Positions 50,229 through 59,936 are shown, numbered from the stretch's first letter. The stretch is 64,000 nucleotides of DNA from Aliitabrizicola sp031408575 (GCA_031408575.1 JANNWS010000076.1:3243-67242), one strand, 5' to 3'. Notes: generated from the sequence alone by a model not told the origin. Numbers and translations: made by a program.

Positions 50229-51146
50229 ATGGCAACCCCCGCAGCACAATCGCGCCGAAATGAAACGGAAGTGACGGCAATATCCGATCTTCACCCCCTG
50301 CGCCCCGTGCTGATCGCCGGGCCGACCGCCAGCGGCAAATCCGCCCTTGCGGCCCGAATCGTTGGGCAGGGCGGCGGGGTGATCGTGAATGCCGATGCGC
50401 TGCAGGTCTATGGCTGCTGGCGGGTGCTGACCGCGCGGCCTTCGGCGGCGGACGAAGCGGCTGTAGCGCATCGGCTTTATGGCCATGTCGGGCGGGACGA
50501 TCCCTATTCGGTGGGCCATTGGCTGCGCGACGTGCAGGCGGTGCTGGCCACCGGCGCGCGCCCGGTGATCGTAGGCGGCACCGGGCTGTATTTCACCGCG
50601 TTGACCGAAGGGCTGGTCGAGATGCCGGCAACACCGCCGGAAGTGCGGACCGAGGCGGATGCCGTCCTGCGGGATCGGGGGTTGGCCGTGATGATCGCGG
50701 GGCTGGATCCGGCGACAGCGGCGCGGATCGACCTGCGGAACCCTGCCCGCGTGCAGCGGGCGTGGGAGGTGTTTCGCGCCACCGGCCGGGGGCTGACCGA
50801 CTGGCAGGCCGACACCGGCCCCCCGGTGCTGCCGCTGTCCAGGGTGGATGCAATCCTGCTCGATCCCGACCGTGACACCCTGAGAGCGCGGATCGACACC
50901 CGATTCGATGCGATGATGGCCGCAGGGGCGCTGGACGAGGTGCGGGCCCAACTGCCCCATTGGGCTCCGGCACACCCTTGGGCCCGTGCCATCGGTGCGC
51001 CAGAGTTGATCTGCCACCTGAGGGGCGAAGTGACACTTGAGGCTGCGGTCGCTGCTGCCAAGACCGCCACGCAACAATATGCCAAGCGACAGCGCACCTG
51101 GTTTCGCAGCCGCATGGGCGCATGGCGGCGCGCTGTCGCGCCCTGA
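50229..51146 (+). CDS. miaA: tRNA dimethylallyltransferase
   Basis: Adds a prenyl group to A37 of tRNAs reading U-starting codons. The P-loop is VLIAGPTASGKSALAARI, followed by VNADALQVYGCWRVLTARPS (usual DSMQVY replaced by DALQVY) and VIVGGTGLYFTALTEGL. The protein is 305 aa from ATG 50229 or 291 aa from GTG 50271; the family N-terminus fits either. It diverges from pyrH with 159 bases between. Confidence 0.93.
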   Translation: MATPAAQSRRNETEVTAISDLHPLRPVLIAGPTASGKSALAARIVGQGGGVIVNADALQVYGCWRVLTARPSAADEAAVAHRLYGHVGRDDPYSVGHWLRDVQAVLATGARPVIVGGTGLYFTALTEGLVEMPATPPEVRTEADAVLRDRGLAVMIAGLDPATAARIDLRNPARVQRAWEVFRATGRGLTDWQADTGPPVLPLSRVDAILLDPDRDTLRARIDTRFDAMMAAGALDEVRAQLPHWAPAHPWARAIGAPELICHLRGEVTLEAAVAAAKTATQQYAKRQRTWFRSRMGAWRRAVAP

Positions 51147-51248
51147 GGATGCAGGGATACCACAATCGGCGGGTGATCGTGTCTTTCCGCTTGGGTCTGC
51201 GCCACCGCTGCGGATACCATGCAAACCTGACCCAACGGATGCCCCACG

Positions 51249-52046
51249 ATGAAAGACCTTGCAGCACTTTCGCAACTGCGACTCATGGCCATCCCCCGGA
51301 TGGCCGCCGGCGGGCGTTGGCGGGTCGAGGCGATGCGGTCGCTGTCAGAACCGATGTTGTTGTGGTTCACCAAAGGTCAGGGTCGCGTAACAGTGGGCGG
51401 CGTCACCCGCGGCTACACCCCGCACAATGCGATCTTCATTCCGGCCGGCGTCATGCATGGCTTTGAGGTCGGCCAGCAGGTCTTTGGCACGGCTGTGTTT
51501 TTTGGCCGCGACACCGATGTGACGCTGCCCGCAATCCCGCTGCACCTGCGGATCCGCGAAGCGCAGGCGCAGGTCGAGATCAACGTGATCCTCGACGCTG
51601 TCGGGCGCGAGATGGACAGCGCAAACCCCGCACATGATCGCGCGACGCGGCATTATCTGGGGTTGCTCGGCGTCTGGCTGGAGCGGCAGGCCGCGCGTGT
51701 CAGCATCGACGCGACCCCGCCCGATGCGTCGCGGCGGCTTGTGACCCGCTATACCGCGCTGCTGGAACGTGACTTCCGGTCCGGGGCCGGCGTGGCCGAT
51801 TTCGCGGCCGCACTCGGCGTGACGCCGACGCACCTGACGCGGTGCTGCAAGCAAACCTGCGGGCGGCCCGCTTCGGCGCTGCTGCATGACCGCCTGCTGT
51901 TCGAAGCGCGCCGCATGTTGTCGGAAACCACCCTTCCGGTCGGACAGATCGCGCGCGACCTTGGGTTTACGTCGCCTGCGTACTTCACCCGTGCGTTCCA
52001 GCACCAGACCGGGCGCACACCCTCGGCGTTCCGCCGCGCCCCCTGA
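51249..52046 (+). CDS. AraC family transcriptional regulator with cupin sensor
   Basis: A 265-aa regulator. The N-terminal cupin (PMLLWFTKGQGRVTVGGVTRGYTPHNAIFIPAGVMHGFEV, residues 35-75) should bind an effector. The C-terminal double helix-turn-helix runs from FAAALGVTPTHLTRCCKQTCGRPASALLHDRLLFEARRML to VGQIARDLGFTSPAYFTRAFQHQTGRTPSAFRR, the AraC signature. It lies 196 bases upstream of a peptide-type ABC importer on the same strand and is the likely local regulator; TGTCGCAAACG and a short GTGCGGA repeat lie in that gap. Confidence 0.9.
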   Translation: MKDLAALSQLRLMAIPRMAAGGRWRVEAMRSLSEPMLLWFTKGQGRVTVGGVTRGYTPHNAIFIPAGVMHGFEVGQQVFGTAVFFGRDTDVTLPAIPLHLRIREAQAQVEINVILDAVGREMDSANPAHDRATRHYLGLLGVWLERQAARVSIDATPPDASRRLVTRYTALLERDFRSGAGVADFAAALGVTPTHLTRCCKQTCGRPASALLHDRLLFEARRMLSETTLPVGQIARDLGFTSPAYFTRAFQHQTGRTPSAFRRAP

Positions 52047-52242
52047 ACGAGGCGATATTGCGCGGAACGACTCCACTCCGCACGAATATGTCGCAAACGT
52101 CTGCCAGAGAGGCGAATGTGACCGTTGACGCCGCGTCCCGTTCCGTGCGGAATAGCAACTGGAAACATGGCAAACAGCTTTGCACCGGCAACAGGCCGGA
52201 CGCGTGGCAAAACAAAAGACATGTGCTGACAGGGAGACTGCA

Positions 52243-53889
52243 ATGACCCACACCACCCCGACCGCCGACCGGATTCATCCGGCGGCACTGATGTATGCCA
52301 AGGAAGTCTCGGCCGGGCAGTTGTCCCGCCGCGAATTCCTGACCCGCGCTTCGGCGCTGGGTGTATCGGCCGTGGCCGCCTATGGCTTGCTTGGCCTTGC
52401 AGCACCCAAGGCGCTGGCGCAGGATACCCCCACCCCCGGCGGCACGTTGCGGATGGCGATGGAAACCAAGGCGCTGAAGGATCCGCGGCTTGCCGACTGG
52501 CCACAGATTTCCAACGTCTATCGCGGCTGGCTGGAATACCTCGTGCAGTACAACAAGGACGGCACATTCGAGGGTCGCCTGCTGGAAAGCTGGGAGGTCA
52601 ACGACAACGCCACCGAATACACGCTGAAGGTTCGCCCTGGCGTGAAATGGAACAATGGTGACGATTTCACCGCCGATGACGTGGCCCGCAGCTTTGCCCG
52701 CTGGGCCGATGGCAATGTCGAAGGCAACTCGATGGCCTCGCGTGTCGGTTCACTGTCAAATGCCGAGACCAAGATGCTGCGTGACGGGGCGGTCGTTGTC
52801 GTCGACCCGCTGACGGTCAAGCTGATGCTGGCCGCACCCGACATCTCGATCATCGCGGGCATCTCCGACTATCCGGCGGCGGTCGTGCATTCCAGCTTCA
52901 AGGATGGGGATGATCCGTCGGTCAATCCGATCGGCACCGGCCCCTACAAGCCCGGCGAAATCAGCGTCGGATCGAAAATGACGCTGGTGCGCAACACCGA
53001 TCACACTTGGTGGGGCGGCACGGTCAATCTGGACGAGATCCAGTATATCGACTTTGGCACCGACCCGTCGGCGATGGTGGCGCTTGCCGGCTCGGACGAG
53101 ATCGACACAAACTATGAAACGACTGGCGATTTCATCGAAATTCTCGATGGCCTCGGCTGGACAAAGTCCGAAGCGATCACAGCGGCCACGATTGCCGTCC
53201 GCTTCAACCAGGACAGTGACCTCTACAAGGACAAGGCCGTGCGCGTTGCTCTGCAGGCGGCGGTCGATAACAACGTGGTTCTTGAACTGGGCTATTCCGG
53301 CTTGGGAACTGCTGCGGAAAACCACCATGTCTGCCCGGTTCACCCGGAATATGCCAAGCTGCCGCCGCAGGTCGTCGATCCGTCGCTGGCCAAACCCGCG
53401 CTCGAAGCTGCCGGCCTTGCTACGACCGAACTCGAGTTGATCTCGCTTGACGATGCGTGGGAAGCAGCCAGTTGCGATGCCGTTGCCTCGCAGATGCGCG
53501 ACGCCGGTGTCTTGATCAAGCGCACGATCATGCCGGGATCAACCTTCTGGAATGACTGGCAGAAATACCCATTCTCGGGAACCAGCTGGAATCATCGCCC
53601 GCTGGCGGTGCAAAACCTGCGCTATGCCTATGCGTCGGACGGGGTCTGGAACGAAACAGCTTTCCGCAATGCCGAGTTTGATGCCCTGCTGGCCGAAGCC
53701 GAAGCGATCGCGGATGCGCAAAAGCGCAGCGAAGTGATGGCAAAGTTGCAAAAGATCATGCAGGACGAAGGCATCATGGTGCAGGCGTTCTGGCGCTCGC
53801 TGTTCCGGCACTCGCGCGAAGGCGTGATGGGTCTGGATATGCACCCGTCGTTCGAGCACCATCACCATGAATGGTGGATCAAGGCCTGA
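52243..53889 (+). CDS. Peptide/opine-type ABC transporter substrate-binding protein, Tat-exported
   Basis: A 548-aa SBP family 5 protein. The N-terminus carries a twin-arginine motif LSRREFLTRASALGVSAVAA with cleavage likely after KALAQ (near 62), so it folds before export. EYTLKVRPGVKWNNGDDFTADDVARSF near 135 is the family 5 signature. Ligand unknown: oligopeptides, opines or nickel are family options. AGGGAGA stands before ATG 52243. First gene of a four-gene importer operon with 129 bases to the permease. Confidence 0.9.
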   Translation: MTHTTPTADRIHPAALMYAKEVSAGQLSRREFLTRASALGVSAVAAYGLLGLAAPKALAQDTPTPGGTLRMAMETKALKDPRLADWPQISNVYRGWLEYLVQYNKDGTFEGRLLESWEVNDNATEYTLKVRPGVKWNNGDDFTADDVARSFARWADGNVEGNSMASRVGSLSNAETKMLRDGAVVVVDPLTVKLMLAAPDISIIAGISDYPAAVVHSSFKDGDDPSVNPIGTGPYKPGEISVGSKMTLVRNTDHTWWGGTVNLDEIQYIDFGTDPSAMVALAGSDEIDTNYETTGDFIEILDGLGWTKSEAITAATIAVRFNQDSDLYKDKAVRVALQAAVDNNVVLELGYSGLGTAAENHHVCPVHPEYAKLPPQVVDPSLAKPALEAAGLATTELELISLDDAWEAASCDAVASQMRDAGVLIKRTIMPGSTFWNDWQKYPFSGTSWNHRPLAVQNLRYAYASDGVWNETAFRNAEFDALLAEAEAIADAQKRSEVMAKLQKIMQDEGIMVQAFWRSLFRHSREGVMGLDMHPSFEHHHHEWWIKA

Positions 53890-54018
53890 TCCTGCCCGCC
53901 TGATCTTCGGGCGCGCGCGACCGGCCAGCCGGTCGCGTGCGCCTTGGCACAGCCACACCCGGCGAAACCGCACATGCAGCGGTGCCGTCCGGGTTCCTTT
54001 CCCCGAAAGGTTCAAGCG

Positions 54019-55104
54019 ATGCTCTGGTTTGTGCTGCGCCGTCTGGGTGTGATGATTCTGACCGCTATCGTGCTGACGTTTGTTGTCTTCGTGATGACAA
54101 ACCTGCCGCCCAACCTCGAAAAACTGGCAAAATCCGAAGCATCCGTCCGCATGTCGGACGACGCCGTCGTAAGCTGGATCGACAAGAACGGCTATGGCGG
54201 GCCAATCGTTGGCCGCTACGCGCAATGGCTGGGCGTCGCGCCGGGCTGGACCCGCACTGACGACGACGGCACCATTGCCGGACGTTGTGTCGAAAGCGGC
54301 ATGTCTTTGGACAATGCCCCCCGGTTTTGCGGTATCCTGCAAGGCGACTGGGGCTATTCCACCGTGTTCAAGAAACCGGTGTCCACCGTGCTTGGCAACG
54401 GTCTTGCTGCGACCGGTTGGCTGATGTTCTGGGTGATGATGGTCATGGTGCCAACATCGCTCATTCTGGGCGTGCTGTCCGGGATGCGTGAGGGGTCGCG
54501 CACCGACCGGGTGCTGTCGACCTTTGCCATCGCCTCCACCGCCACCCCCGAATACGTCTCCGGCGTGATCCTTGTCGCGCTCTTCGCCTCCGCCACGGTC
54601 GGGATTTCCCCGACGCTTGCCGAATGGGGCTGGATTTCGGGCAAGACGCTGTTCATGGGAACAGCCACAAGTGCGATGGACAAGATTACTTTCTGGAACT
54701 TCACCCTGCCGGTGATGACCATCGCCCTTTATGGCATCGGCTATATCGCCCGGATGACCCGCGCCTCGATGACCGAGGTGATGACGGCGCAATACATCCG
54801 CACCGCGCGGCTGAAAGGCGTGTCGTTCCGCAATGTCGTGATGAAACACGCGCTGCGCAACGCGCTGATCGCCCCCTTCACGGTCATCATGCTGCAATTC
54901 CCATGGCTGCTGAACGGCGTGGTGATTGTCGAGACGCTGTTCAACTACAAGGGCTTCGGCTGGACGCTGGTCCAGGCCGCAGGCAACAACGACATCGAAT
55001 TGCTGCTCGCCTGTTCCGTCGTCGCGGTCTTTGTCGTGCTGGTTACACAGCTTCTGTCCGACATCGGCTATGTCTTTCTGAACCCCCGCATCCGCATCTC
55101 GTAA
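54019..55104 (+). CDS. Peptide-type ABC transporter permease (DppB family)
   Basis: A 361-aa inner-membrane permease. MLWFVLRRLGVMILTAIVLTFVVFVM is the first segment, a large periplasmic loop (about 40-125) follows, and GYIARMTRASMTEVMTAQYIRTARLKGVSFRNVVMKHALRNALI is the EAA loop contacting the ATPase. ATG 54019 follows GAAAGG; the opening to 53944 is not family-like. Confidence 0.92.
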   Translation: MLWFVLRRLGVMILTAIVLTFVVFVMTNLPPNLEKLAKSEASVRMSDDAVVSWIDKNGYGGPIVGRYAQWLGVAPGWTRTDDDGTIAGRCVESGMSLDNAPRFCGILQGDWGYSTVFKKPVSTVLGNGLAATGWLMFWVMMVMVPTSLILGVLSGMREGSRTDRVLSTFAIASTATPEYVSGVILVALFASATVGISPTLAEWGWISGKTLFMGTATSAMDKITFWNFTLPVMTIALYGIGYIARMTRASMTEVMTAQYIRTARLKGVSFRNVVMKHALRNALIAPFTVIMLQFPWLLNGVVIVETLFNYKGFGWTLVQAAGNNDIELLLACSVVAVFVVLVTQLLSDIGYVFLNPRIRIS

Positions 55105-55116
55105 GGAGCCGCAGCC

Positions 55117-56295
55117 TTGGACGCACTTTCCTGGGGCCAGATAATCGCCCGCATGGCCATGCAGTTCCTGCCGGTCTGGATTGCCCTTGTGGTGACCTTC
55201 GGCATCTCGATCCGCTTCAAGCGCAAGCTGGGGCTTTACGGCAAGCTCTATGACAGCCCGGTGGGCATGATCGGCTTTGGCATGGTGATGTTCTGGGTCT
55301 TCACCGCGTTCTTCGCCAGCATGATCATGACGCATGATCCGCTGACGCAGATCTCCGGGATGAAGAACGTGCTGCCCGGATCGGCCCAGAAGGGAACCGA
55401 GGGCGCGTTCTATCTGCTCGGCGGCGACAACCTTGCGCGCGATGTGTTCAGCCGCATGGTTGCAGGCTCCCGTCTGGTGATCGCCATTGCGCCGATGGCC
55501 ACGGTCTTTGCCTTCATGGTCGGCATCACGCTTGGCCTGCCTGCGGGCTACTACGGCGGCAAGCTGGATGTGGTGCTGTCATTCGCGGCCAACCTGATCC
55601 TCGCCTTCCCGGTAATCCTGCTGTTCTATCTGCTGGTGACGCCTGAAATCGTGGAATCCGGTCTGCCGCAGTATCTGGGCGTGGTGCTGTTCCTGTTCCC
55701 GCTGATCTTCCTTACCGTGCTGTTGAACTCGCGGCTCTACGTCAAGCCACAGCTCAGGAACATGCTGGTGGCGGCGGTTCTGATCGTCGGCGGCTGGCTT
55801 TATCTGTCGCTGCTGTCGTCGCCCGATACCAAGATCGACCTGCTGCCTGCCGGGATCGACGCCATCACCCTGTCGGGCAATATCCTGATCGTGTTCGTCT
55901 CGGTCGTGTTCGTGAACGCCCCCACCGTGTTCCGCATCATTCGGGGCCTCGTGCTTGACATCAAGACCCGCGACTATGTGGCGGCCAGCCAGACCCGTGG
56001 CGAAGGCCCGTGGTACATCATGCTGTGGGAAATCCTTCCCAATGCGCGCGGACCGCTGATCGTCGATTTCTGCCTGCGGATCGGCTACACGACCATCCTT
56101 CTCGGCACCCTCGGCTTCTTCGGCCTGGGCCTTTCTCCCGAAAGCCCTGACTGGGGCTCGACCATCAACGCCGGTCGCCGCCTTCTGTCGGTCTATGTCC
56201 ATCCCGCCATCGTTCCCGCCCTCGCCCTGATGAGCCTTGTTCTCGGCCTCAACCTTCTGGCCGACGGCCTGCGCGAAGAAAGCCTGAAGGATTGA
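55117..56295 (+). CDS. Peptide-type ABC transporter permease (DppC family)
   Basis: A 392-aa permease partner. It starts at TTG 55117, decided by AAGGAG (55103-55108) at optimal spacing. The N-terminal part matches DppC (LYDSPVGMIGFGMVMFWVF, LLGGDNLARDVFSRMVAGSRLV). A segment at about 185-285 with extra hydrophobic helices enlarges it beyond the usual 300 aa. The EAA loop reads DYVAASQTRGEGPWYIMLWEILPNARGPLIVD, followed by LGTLGFFGLGLSPESPDWGS. Confidence 0.92.
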   Translation: MDALSWGQIIARMAMQFLPVWIALVVTFGISIRFKRKLGLYGKLYDSPVGMIGFGMVMFWVFTAFFASMIMTHDPLTQISGMKNVLPGSAQKGTEGAFYLLGGDNLARDVFSRMVAGSRLVIAIAPMATVFAFMVGITLGLPAGYYGGKLDVVLSFAANLILAFPVILLFYLLVTPEIVESGLPQYLGVVLFLFPLIFLTVLLNSRLYVKPQLRNMLVAAVLIVGGWLYLSLLSSPDTKIDLLPAGIDAITLSGNILIVFVSVVFVNAPTVFRIIRGLVLDIKTRDYVAASQTRGEGPWYIMLWEILPNARGPLIVDFCLRIGYTTILLGTLGFFGLGLSPESPDWGSTINAGRRLLSVYVHPAIVPALALMSLVLGLNLLADGLREESLKD

Positions 56296-56354
56296 TGCAC
56301 CCCACCTTGTCCATCTTCTGTCCAGAAATATCCCACGGGGGTGATGAGTGTGAA

Positions 56355-56436
56355 AAAACGCTCCCGTGGAGCGTTTTAACGAAGAACGCCCGGCCCGTAG
56401 CCGGGCCGGGACTTGGGGGTGTGAAACCCCCGGTCC
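56355..56436 (+). other. Three consecutive hairpins inside the ABC importer operon
   Basis: Between the second permease and the ATPase gene are: AAAACGCTCC-CGT-GGAGCGTTTT (56355-56377, perfect 10-bp stem ending in T4, terminator-like); GCCCGGC-CCGTA-GCCGGGC (56388-56406); and GGAC-tt-GGGGG-N7-CCCCC-g-GTCC (56409-56436). The ATPase ATG is 28 bases after the last stem. Possible roles are partial termination, mRNA stabilisation or processing, or an intergenic repeat; the sequence alone does not decide. Confidence 0.55.
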
Positions 56437-56464
56437 TGCACTCTCCACCCATGCGAGGCCAGCC

Positions 56465-58555
56465 ATGACCGCCAAAGCCGACTGGGACAAATCCAAACCC
56501 ATCCTGGAAATCGACAACCTCTCGATCTCCTTCTTCACCCGCTTGCGCGAAATCCCGGCCGTGATGGATTTCTCCTGCAAGGTCATGGCCGGCGAGGCGA
56601 TGGGGCTGGTGGGCGAAAGCGGCTGTGGCAAGTCCACCGTGGCCCTTGCCGTCATGCGCTATCTTGGCAAGAACGGGAAAATCACTGGTGGGACCATCAA
56701 GTTCAAGGGCCGCGACCTGACCGCGATGGATGATGAGGAGCTGCGCCAAATCCGCGGCTCTGAAATCGCGATGATCTATCAGGAACCGATGGCCTCGCTG
56801 AACCCCGCGATGCGGATCGGCGCGCAATTGGCCGAAGTGCCAATGATCCATGAGGGCATGGGAAAGGTTGACGCATGGAAGCTCGCCCGCCAGATCGTGG
56901 CCGACGTGCGCCTGCCCGACCCCGACCGCATCCTCAAAGCCTATCCGCATCAGTTGTCCGGCGGCCAGCAGCAGCGCATCGTTATCGCGATGGCGCTGAT
57001 GTCCAAGCCCGCCCTGCTGATCCTGGACGAGCCGACCACCGCCCTTGATGTGACCGTCGAGGCGGGCATCGTGGATCTGGTCAAGGATCTGGGCCACAAA
57101 TACGGCACTTCGATCCTGTTCATCAGCCACAACCTTGGTCTGATTCTCGATGTCTGCGACCGGCTTTGTGTGATGTATTCCGGCGAAGCGGTGGAAACCG
57201 GCAACGTCGCCGAAGTCTTCGACAAGATGCGCCACCCCTATACGCAGGCGCTGTTCCGCTCCATTCCGCTGCCCGGTGCCGACAAGAACTCGGCCCCGCT
57301 TGTATCAATTCCTGGCAACTTCCCGCTGCCCCATGAGCGCCCGCCGGGCTGCAATTTCGGCCCCCGCTGCTCGTATTTCCAGGCGGGCCGCTGCGATGCG
57401 ACCGAAATCGTGATGAACCTGCTGACCGGCGGCGACCGGCACGAATCGCGCTGCCTTCGGATCGCCGAGATTGACTGGGACAAGCCCCCCGTCGCCGCCA
57501 AGCAGGTCGAAAAGACCCCCGTGGGCGAGGTCGTGCTGAAGATGACCGACCTGCGGAAATATTACGAAATCTCCGGGGGCATGTTCGGCGGCGGCCTGAA
57601 GAAAGTCGTCAAGGCCAATGAAACCCTCAGCTTCGAGGCGCGAGAGGGCGAAACGCTTGCCATCGTGGGCGAATCGGGCTGCGGCAAATCCACCTTCGCC
57701 AAGGTGCTGATGGGGCTGGAGACGGCGACCTCGGGCCAGATCATGCTCTACGATCAGGATATCCAGTCCACGCCGATCGAAAAGCGCGGCACCGATACGG
57801 TGTCGTCCGTGCAGATGGTGTTCCAGAACCCGTTCGACACGCTCAACCCGTCGATGAATGTTGGTCGCCAGATCATCCGAGCGCTCGAGATTTTCGGCGA
57901 GGGCAAGACCGATGCAGAGCGCCGCGAGCGGATGCTGGAACTCCTCGATCTGGTAAAGCTGCCCCGCGCCTTTGCCGACCGGATGCCGCGTCAGTTGTCA
58001 GGCGGGCAGAAACAGCGCGTCGGCATCGCCCGCGCCTTTGCCGGCGGTGCCAAGATTGTTGTCGCCGATGAACCCGTCTCGGCCCTCGACGTGTCGGTGC
58101 AGGCCGCCGTCACCGACCTTCTGATGGAGATTCAGCGCAAGAACCGCACCACCTTGCTGTTCATCAGCCACGACCTTTCCATCGTGCGCTATCTCAGCGA
58201 CCGGGTGATGGTGATGTATCTGGGCCATGTGGTAGAACTTGGCACCACCGATCAGGTGTTCCAGCCGCCCTATCACCCCTATACCGAGGCGTTGCTTTCC
58301 GCCGTTCCCATTGCCGATACGCGCGTGAAGAAAAAACGCATCGTGCTGCAAGGCGACATTCCCTCGGCGATGAACCCGCCCCCCGGCTGCCCGTTCCAGA
58401 CCCGCTGCCGCTGGAAGGATCAGGTGCCGAACGGCCTTTGTGACCGCGAAATGCCGCCCATGCGCGTGTTGGCGGGGGGGCATCAGATCAAATGCCACCT
58501 GTCCGATGTGATATTTGCCGAAATGGAACCGGTGATCACGATGGCAGCAGAATAG
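56465..58555 (+). CDS. Peptide-type ABC transporter double ATPase (DppD-DppF fusion)
   Basis: A 696-aa protein with two nucleotide-binding domains. The first has Walker A GESGCGKST at 50-58, signature LSGGQQQR and Walker B ALLILDEPTTALDV; the second has Walker A GESGCGKST near 401, signature LSGGQKQR and KIVVADEPVSALDV. Each is followed by the oligopeptide/dipeptide C-terminal extension with Cys-rich region (CNFGPRCSYFQAGRCDA; CPFQTRCRWKDQVPNGLCD), which in relatives may bind an iron-sulfur cluster. It drives both permeases. ATG 56465 is chosen; upstream codons cross the hairpins. Confidence 0.93.
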   Translation: MTAKADWDKSKPILEIDNLSISFFTRLREIPAVMDFSCKVMAGEAMGLVGESGCGKSTVALAVMRYLGKNGKITGGTIKFKGRDLTAMDDEELRQIRGSEIAMIYQEPMASLNPAMRIGAQLAEVPMIHEGMGKVDAWKLARQIVADVRLPDPDRILKAYPHQLSGGQQQRIVIAMALMSKPALLILDEPTTALDVTVEAGIVDLVKDLGHKYGTSILFISHNLGLILDVCDRLCVMYSGEAVETGNVAEVFDKMRHPYTQALFRSIPLPGADKNSAPLVSIPGNFPLPHERPPGCNFGPRCSYFQAGRCDATEIVMNLLTGGDRHESRCLRIAEIDWDKPPVAAKQVEKTPVGEVVLKMTDLRKYYEISGGMFGGGLKKVVKANETLSFEAREGETLAIVGESGCGKSTFAKVLMGLETATSGQIMLYDQDIQSTPIEKRGTDTVSSVQMVFQNPFDTLNPSMNVGRQIIRALEIFGEGKTDAERRERMLELLDLVKLPRAFADRMPRQLSGGQKQRVGIARAFAGGAKIVVADEPVSALDVSVQAAVTDLLMEIQRKNRTTLLFISHDLSIVRYLSDRVMVMYLGHVVELGTTDQVFQPPYHPYTEALLSAVPIADTRVKKKRIVLQGDIPSAMNPPPGCPFQTRCRWKDQVPNGLCDREMPPMRVLAGGHQIKCHLSDVIFAEMEPVITMAAE

Positions 58556-58594
58556 GGCTGTGCAAAGGCCGGAAACCGGATCGCGCGCGCGTCG

Positions 58595-59203
58595 TCAGCC
58601 ACCCATGATCGAGGTGACGTAGTTCTTCGTCTCGGCATAGGGTGGAATGCCGTCGTGTTTTTCAACCGCTTCCGGCCCCGCGTTATAGGCCGCAAGTGCA
58701 AGCGTCCAGTTGCCAAAGCGGTCATACATCCGGCGCAGATACCGCGCGCCGCCTTCCAGATTCTGTTCGGGATCGTTGATGTCCACAGCCAGCAGCGCCG
58801 CCGTGCCGGGCATAAGCTGCGCCAGCCCCGTCGCCCCCTTGGTGGAAACCGCAACATGGTTCCAGCCAGACTCTTGCTGCACCAGCCGCAGGAACAGATC
58901 TTCCGGCACGCCGTGCTTGCGTGCGGCGGCCTTGGCCACGTCCAGATACTCGCCGCTATAGCGCCCGGCATAGCGCGGCACGTCGTCATCGTCCTTGTCC
59001 GCCTTGGGCTGCAAACGGACCGAACCTTCGTATTGCTTGGACAAGCGGCTGTCGAGCAGTCTTGTCTGCGATGAAAAAAGCGCCATGCGCCCCTTGGTCG
59101 ACCCGCGCGGGACCGTCCCTTCGGCATGCGCCAGACCTGCCAGAAGCGGGCCGGTTCCCAGTGCTGCTGCCACAACACACACAACTGCAAACCGATGCCG
59201 CAT
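58595..59203 (-). CDS. Lytic transglycosylase, SLT-domain
   Basis: A 202-aa exported protein with signal peptide ending near LAHAEG. The SLT domain runs from about 90: LFLRLVQQESGWNHVAVSTKGATGLAQLMPGTAALL contains catalytic Glu (ES motif) and the GATGLAQLMP motif; ALAAYNAGPEAVEKHDGIPPYAET is the AYNAGxxxV motif. It cleaves peptidoglycan glycan strands in the periplasm. ATG 59203 begins a good signal peptide. It converges on the ABC ATPase gene with 39 bases between. Confidence 0.9.
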   Translation of the reverse strand: MRHRFAVVCVVAAALGTGPLLAGLAHAEGTVPRGSTKGRMALFSSQTRLLDSRLSKQYEGSVRLQPKADKDDDDVPRYAGRYSGEYLDVAKAAARKHGVPEDLFLRLVQQESGWNHVAVSTKGATGLAQLMPGTAALLAVDINDPEQNLEGGARYLRRMYDRFGNWTLALAAYNAGPEAVEKHDGIPPYAETKNYVTSIMGG

Positions 59204-59425
59204 CCAATTGCCCCACACTCGATTGTTGGTACTATAGCGCAATACACAAGTAGCGCCAGATGTCTGCCGGCGTCGCCACCGCCGTCGGCGGATCGGTCCC
59301 GATCATCGCCCCGCGCCCCCAACCCCCGAGTTGCGGCCCCCCCAAGGCGGCAGTATAGCTTTGTTAACCACGGTCGGCGAAGCTGCCGCCATTGGGTTCA
59401 AATACAAAGCACGAGGGAGTTGCTC

Positions 59426-59920
59426 ATGGCGGGATCGGTGAACAAGGTCATTCTGGTGGGCAATCTGGGAAAAGACCCCGAGGTGCGAACGTTTTCCAAT
59501 GGGAACAAGGTCTGTTCCTTCAGCATCGCAACTTCGGAAAGCTGGCGCGACAAGGCATCCGGCGAACGGAAAGAAAAGACCGAGTGGCACAATATCGCGA
59601 TCTACAATGAGAACCTTGCCAAGATCGCAGAACAGTATCTGAAAAAAGGTTCCAAGGTCTATGTCGAGGGCCAGCTTGAAACCCGAAAGTGGCAGGATCA
59701 ATCGGGGGCCGACCGATACACCACAGAAATCGTCCTGAGCCGGTTCCGGGGCGAGTTGACCCTGCTGGATGGCCGCAGTGGCGGCGAAGACCGCGGCAGC
59801 CAAAGCGATAGCCGCGGTGGCTACGCCGAAGACCGGGGCGGGCCGTCCGCCAGCGCCGGCGCACAACGCAGCACGAGCGGCGGTGGGCGCGCCGATCTGG
59901 ACGACGAGATTCCCTTCTGA
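59426..59920 (+). CDS. ssb: Single-stranded DNA-binding protein
   Basis: A 164-aa protein: OB fold in 1-110 (GSVNKVILVGNLGKDPEVRTF; KTEWHNIAIYNENLAKIAEQYLKKGSKVYVEGQLETRKWQDQSG), a Gly/Ser-rich disordered linker and the acidic tip DLDDEIPF that recruits partner proteins. GAGGGAG lies ahead of ATG 59426. The 222 bases between it and the transglycosylase start contain both promoters but no recognisable SOS box. Confidence 0.96.
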   Translation: MAGSVNKVILVGNLGKDPEVRTFSNGNKVCSFSIATSESWRDKASGERKEKTEWHNIAIYNENLAKIAEQYLKKGSKVYVEGQLETRKWQDQSGADRYTTEIVLSRFRGELTLLDGRSGGEDRGSQSDSRGGYAEDRGGPSASAGAQRSTSGGGRADLDDEIPF

Positions 59921-59936
59921 GCACGGTGCTGCAATC

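Noticed and set aside
50070..51275. N-terminal extension of pyrH to 51275
   Set aside because: The added 400 residues are antisense to miaA; pyrH homology begins at 50069.
52075..52151. Short inverted repeat TCCGCAC...GTGCGGA upstream of the binding protein gene
   Set aside because: Only 7 bases with a long spacer in G+C-rich DNA; too weak to call an operator.
53539..55335. A 598-codon minus-strand frame opposite the ABC importer genes
   Set aside because: Antisense to three genes with clear transporter motifs; His/Asp-rich nonsense translation.
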